Shown: in pieces, positions 61,760-64,000 of the stretch
How the letters are laid out: every line of letters starts with the position of its first letter
Position numbering within the stretch: the stretch's first letter is position 1
Assembly: GCA_039654915.1 (NCBI GenBank)
Contig: CM077597.1
Coordinates: 62,276,001 to 62,340,000 of the forward strand
DNA: 64,000 bases
Reading direction: 5' to 3'
Source of the DNA: Aquilaria yunnanensis
Taxonomy: Eukaryota > Streptophyta > Magnoliopsida > Malvales > Thymelaeaceae
Notes under the pieces: model-generated
What the model was told of the DNA's origin: nothing
The model's database searches: none
Seen by the model: only the letters and a program-made list of their open reading frames with translations
Translations under genes and position numbers: made by a program

Positions 61760-64000
61760 TTTGGCGCCGTCTGTGGGAACCCGCTCGCAGATTGCCGTCG
61801 TTGAGACTCGGCGTTCTAAGGACAAGGGACTCCCAAGGTCCTCGTCCGCGCCTGAGATACAACCGGCTGCTGAGCAGACACTCCCAGAGACTTCTACGCC
61901 CGAGGAGGACCGCCCTCTGGTAATCACCATGAGCTTCTTGAGGGACTTTCAGCGCTCGGTCGTTGCTGAAATGACTCAGCAGATCGACCGAAGATGGCCA
62001 CAGCAGTCGCAGGCCCAGAAACCCTCCTCATCAACACGCCCTCGGGAGAGAAGCCCCAAGTCTACACACCGCAGTTCAGAAAGTGGAGATCCTCGCGGAG
62101 AATCATCCACAGAAGATATAGCCCTCGGAAAACGGCCTGTGGGACAAACCGGGTCCAAGCGACCGAGAGTCTCACAGCGAAGCAGTTCGTCGCCTGAGGC
62201 GAGGGCCCTGACCCCTCCGCGCCGAACTCGCTCCCCGAAAAGGCGCCGTCGATCACCCTCCCGCGAAAATGGTCCTAGCGCCACTGCGCTTATGGAAAGG
62301 ATATTGGCACGGCTGGACAGAGTGGAAAAGCAAGTGACCAGAAAACCCGTTTGGGACAGGCTGTCGGGGGCGTTATGCGAAGATGGCTCCCCGTTTATTC
62401 GCACCGTCGTTGAGGCAGCTATGCCAGGCGACTTCAGAGTGCCTAGGCTGGAGATCTATGATGGCCGGACTGATCCACAGGCCCATCTGACGAAGTACAG
62501 GCGGAGCATGATAATGCACGGAGCTGATGACGCTACCATGTGCAAATGCTTTGAAGTCACCCTCACGGGCCCAGCAACAGCATGGTACAATTCGTTGCCC
62601 CCAGGGACTATCACTGAGTTTCAGGAGTTGTCCACAGCCTTTACCCAGCAGTTCATTGGGAGCAGGCCGACGGCCAAAATGCCTGTACAGATGTTCGACA
62701 TAGAGCAGAGAAACGGAGAGACGATCCGAGACTATGTCGAACGGTTCAACAGGGAAGCACTCAGCGTCCCGGACTTCCGGCCCGAAATCCGCATCCTCGC
62801 TATGACACGGGGCCTTCGGCGTGACTCACAGCTGTTCTACGAGTTCTCAAAGGACCCCCCGGAGACCCTCGGAGAATTTTACCGAAGGGCAGAACAGCAC
62901 ATGACAGCCGAGGAATTGAGGATGGCGGGGCCGAAGTCTGATCATCACCGCGCCGAAGGGTCCAGCCAGCAAGCTCGGTATCTTTCTGAACACACAGGTC
63001 GACCACGGCGAATGCGAGGAAAGAAACCTCAAAGTTTCACACCCTTGAGCACGACACGGACCAACATTCTCATGGCGCTGGAAAGGCAAGGGACGCAGAT
63101 TCGGCGGCCAAAGGCCATGGCCGCCGATAATAAGAAGAATGCCAAGAAGTTCTGCCAGTTTCATCGCGACCACGGTCATGACACCGAAGACTGCTTCCAG
63201 CTGAAGAAGTACATAGAGTCGCTGATCAAACAGGGCCAACTTCGCAAGTATCTGCGGATGCCCTCCCCTAAAGGCAGAAAAGAGGAGGAAGAGAGGGCCA
63301 AAAACGAGGACTATGACTCCGACAGGCGGAGAAACAGAAGTCCAAAAAGGCGCCTTCCACCTCCAGTAGGGGTCATCCAAACCATCACCACGGGGCTCCC
63401 ATCCTCGGAAAGAAAGCGGAAGGCCAGAGAAATTGCTGTTATGGAGTACCAAAGTCCATCAAAGAAATTGGCTCGCAAAGATGGCTCCACTGTCGTCTTC
63501 CCCCACGACGACCCGCTGCTGATAATGGCGAGAATAGGGAACTGGGACGTCAAGAGAGTGTTGCTTGATGATGGCTCAAATGCTGACGTCCTATTCTCGC
63601 ACTTACTGCCGAGCCTGGGCATCACCAGCAGCGAGCTGAAACCTGTCACCACGCCCACCTTCGGCGTTGGGCCATCCGAACTACCCGTCCTCGGATGGAT
63701 CGACCCCCCTTTGATGATGAAAGGCACTTCGGTAGACGGAGCAGCTGAGTTGTACGCGTCCACAATGACAAGATTCATCGTCATGGATGTCCCGTCTTCG
63801 TACAACGCCATCCTTGGAAGGCAGACTCAGGGGAACCTGCACATTCGCCCCGATGTGAAGTACTTGACTATCACATTCGCCACCAAGGATGGAGATGCAG
63901 AGGTCTTCATCGACCAAGCCGAGGTAAGAAAGGTGTTTGTAAAAACACGAAAGGCTCCGGCAAACAGCTCTACACAAACGGTGGAGGCAAAGGCGCAGGA
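61728..64000 (+). CDS. gag-protease polyprotein of T8, open to the window edge
   Basis: 757 codons without a stop, incomplete at the right edge. The ATG at 61728 lies 32 bp inside the LTR; the frame crosses the primer site as GHHLAPSVG. Residues about 80-185 are Ser/Pro/Arg-rich with a basic RSPKRRRRSPSRE stretch. Capsid spans about 185-405 (LMERILARLDRVEKQV, FRVPRLEIYDGRTDPQAHLTKYRRS, EFYRRAEQHMTAEELRMAG). Cys/His motif CQFHRDHGHDTEDC near 475. Linker YLRMPSPKGRKEEEE. Aspartic protease loop VLLDDGSNADVLFSHLL near 610. Role: particle shell and maturation protease. This element looks the youngest of the set. Confidence 0.9.
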   Translation, partial: MTHNDEALGHHLAPSVGTRSQIAVVETRRSKDKGLPRSSSAPEIQPAAEQTLPETSTPEEDRPLVITMSFLRDFQRSVVAEMTQQIDRRWPQQSQAQKPSSSTRPRERSPKSTHRSSESGDPRGESSTEDIALGKRPVGQTGSKRPRVSQRSSSSPEARALTPPRRTRSPKRRRRSPSRENGPSATALMERILARLDRVEKQVTRKPVWDRLSGALCEDGSPFIRTVVEAAMPGDFRVPRLEIYDGRTDPQAHLTKYRRSMIMHGADDATMCKCFEVTLTGPATAWYNSLPPGTITEFQELSTAFTQQFIGSRPTAKMPVQMFDIEQRNGETIRDYVERFNREALSVPDFRPEIRILAMTRGLRRDSQLFYEFSKDPPETLGEFYRRAEQHMTAEELRMAGPKSDHHRAEGSSQQARYLSEHTGRPRRMRGKKPQSFTPLSTTRTNILMALERQGTQIRRPKAMAADNKKNAKKFCQFHRDHGHDTEDCFQLKKYIESLIKQGQLRKYLRMPSPKGRKEEEERAKNEDYDSDRRRNRSPKRRLPPPVGVIQTITTGLPSSERKRKAREIAVMEYQSPSKKLARKDGSTVVFPHDDPLLIMARIGNWDVKRVLLDDGSNADVLFSHLLPSLGITSSELKPVTTPTFGVGPSELPVLGWIDPPLMMKGTSVDGAAELYASTMTRFIVMDVPSSYNAILGRQTQGNLHIRPDVKYLTITFATKDGDAEVFIDQAEVRKVFVKTRKAPANSSTQTVEAKAQ
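61762..61779 (+). other. Primer-binding site of T8
   Basis: TGGCGCCGTCTGTGGGAA, two bases after the LTR end; the least degraded version in the window. It also lies inside the gag frame and encodes part of HHLAPSVG. Confidence 0.85.

Noticed and set aside
63311..63811. A 166-codon open frame on the minus strand opposite T8 protease
   Set aside because: It is the mirror of a strongly coding gag-protease frame; equivalent mirror frames occur opposite the same region in T5. No domain or start context supports it.
1..64000. Integrated pararetrovirus (caulimovirid) sequence
   Set aside because: Every RT here is linked to integrase, LTRs, or both; no movement protein or caulimovirid coat motif was seen. 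Ty3/gypsy explains all coding pieces.

Overview
The window is plant nuclear DNA made almost wholly of nested LTR retrotransposons. I found no host protein gene, rRNA, tRNA, CRISPR array or bacterial-type operon. The plant origin follows from Ty3/gypsy elements of the Tat type (gag-protease-RT-RNase H-second RNase H-integrase, with TGATAGCC...GCATCA LTR ends) and one chromovirus-like Ty3/gypsy element (LTR ends TGTCACA/TGTGACA, initiator-Met-type primer site). The host is an angiosperm with a TE-rich genome; I cannot name the species. Many stops replace Gln, Trp or Arg codons (CAG to TAG is the commonest), as expected from deamination of methylated cytosines in silenced DNA.

I name the elements in order. 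T1 (minus, from before base 1 to 6415) is an old copy with a partial 5' LTR. T2 (minus, from 6416) lies in T1's 5' LTR; it carries solo LTR S1 (10108-12593, target duplication TGACC), LTR S2 (13231-14267), and is broken at 16618 by T3. T3 (plus) has its 5' LTR split into 16619-17216 and 26354-26601 by T4 (plus, 17217-26348, duplication GTAAG). T4 itself carries solo LTR S3 (21559-22975, duplication AATGG). T3 gag is then interrupted at 27306 by T5 (minus, 27307 to about 36.68 kb). T5 has lost its 5' LTR at a junction with T6 (plus, about 36.69-41.18 kb). T6's 3' LTR is interrupted at 41183 by a head-to-head pair of chromovirus LTRs that leads into chromovirus C1. C1 is split in gag by T7 (minus, 47910-58494, duplication CCACA, complete with two 791-bp LTRs) and in integrase by T8 (plus, 60893 to beyond the window).

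The best-preserved coding sequence is T8's gag-protease frame, open from 61728 to the window edge. T5 keeps a 621-codon protease-RT frame and T7 an intact integrase core.

The most interesting system is an antisense gene, here called asORF, lying between integrase and the 3' LTR of the Tat elements and transcribed against gag-pol. Its 3' part survives in six copies (T1, T2, T4, T5, T6, T7). It has its own TATA box, usually with a G-box-like site upstream, and three introns at matching positions. Its inferred product has an N-terminal domain resembling the plant 'putative gypsy type transposon' family, a basic low-complexity middle and a coiled-coil C-terminus. A second unusual point is that the gag frame starts inside the LTR and reads through the tRNA primer-binding site, giving the conserved peptide HHLAPSVG.
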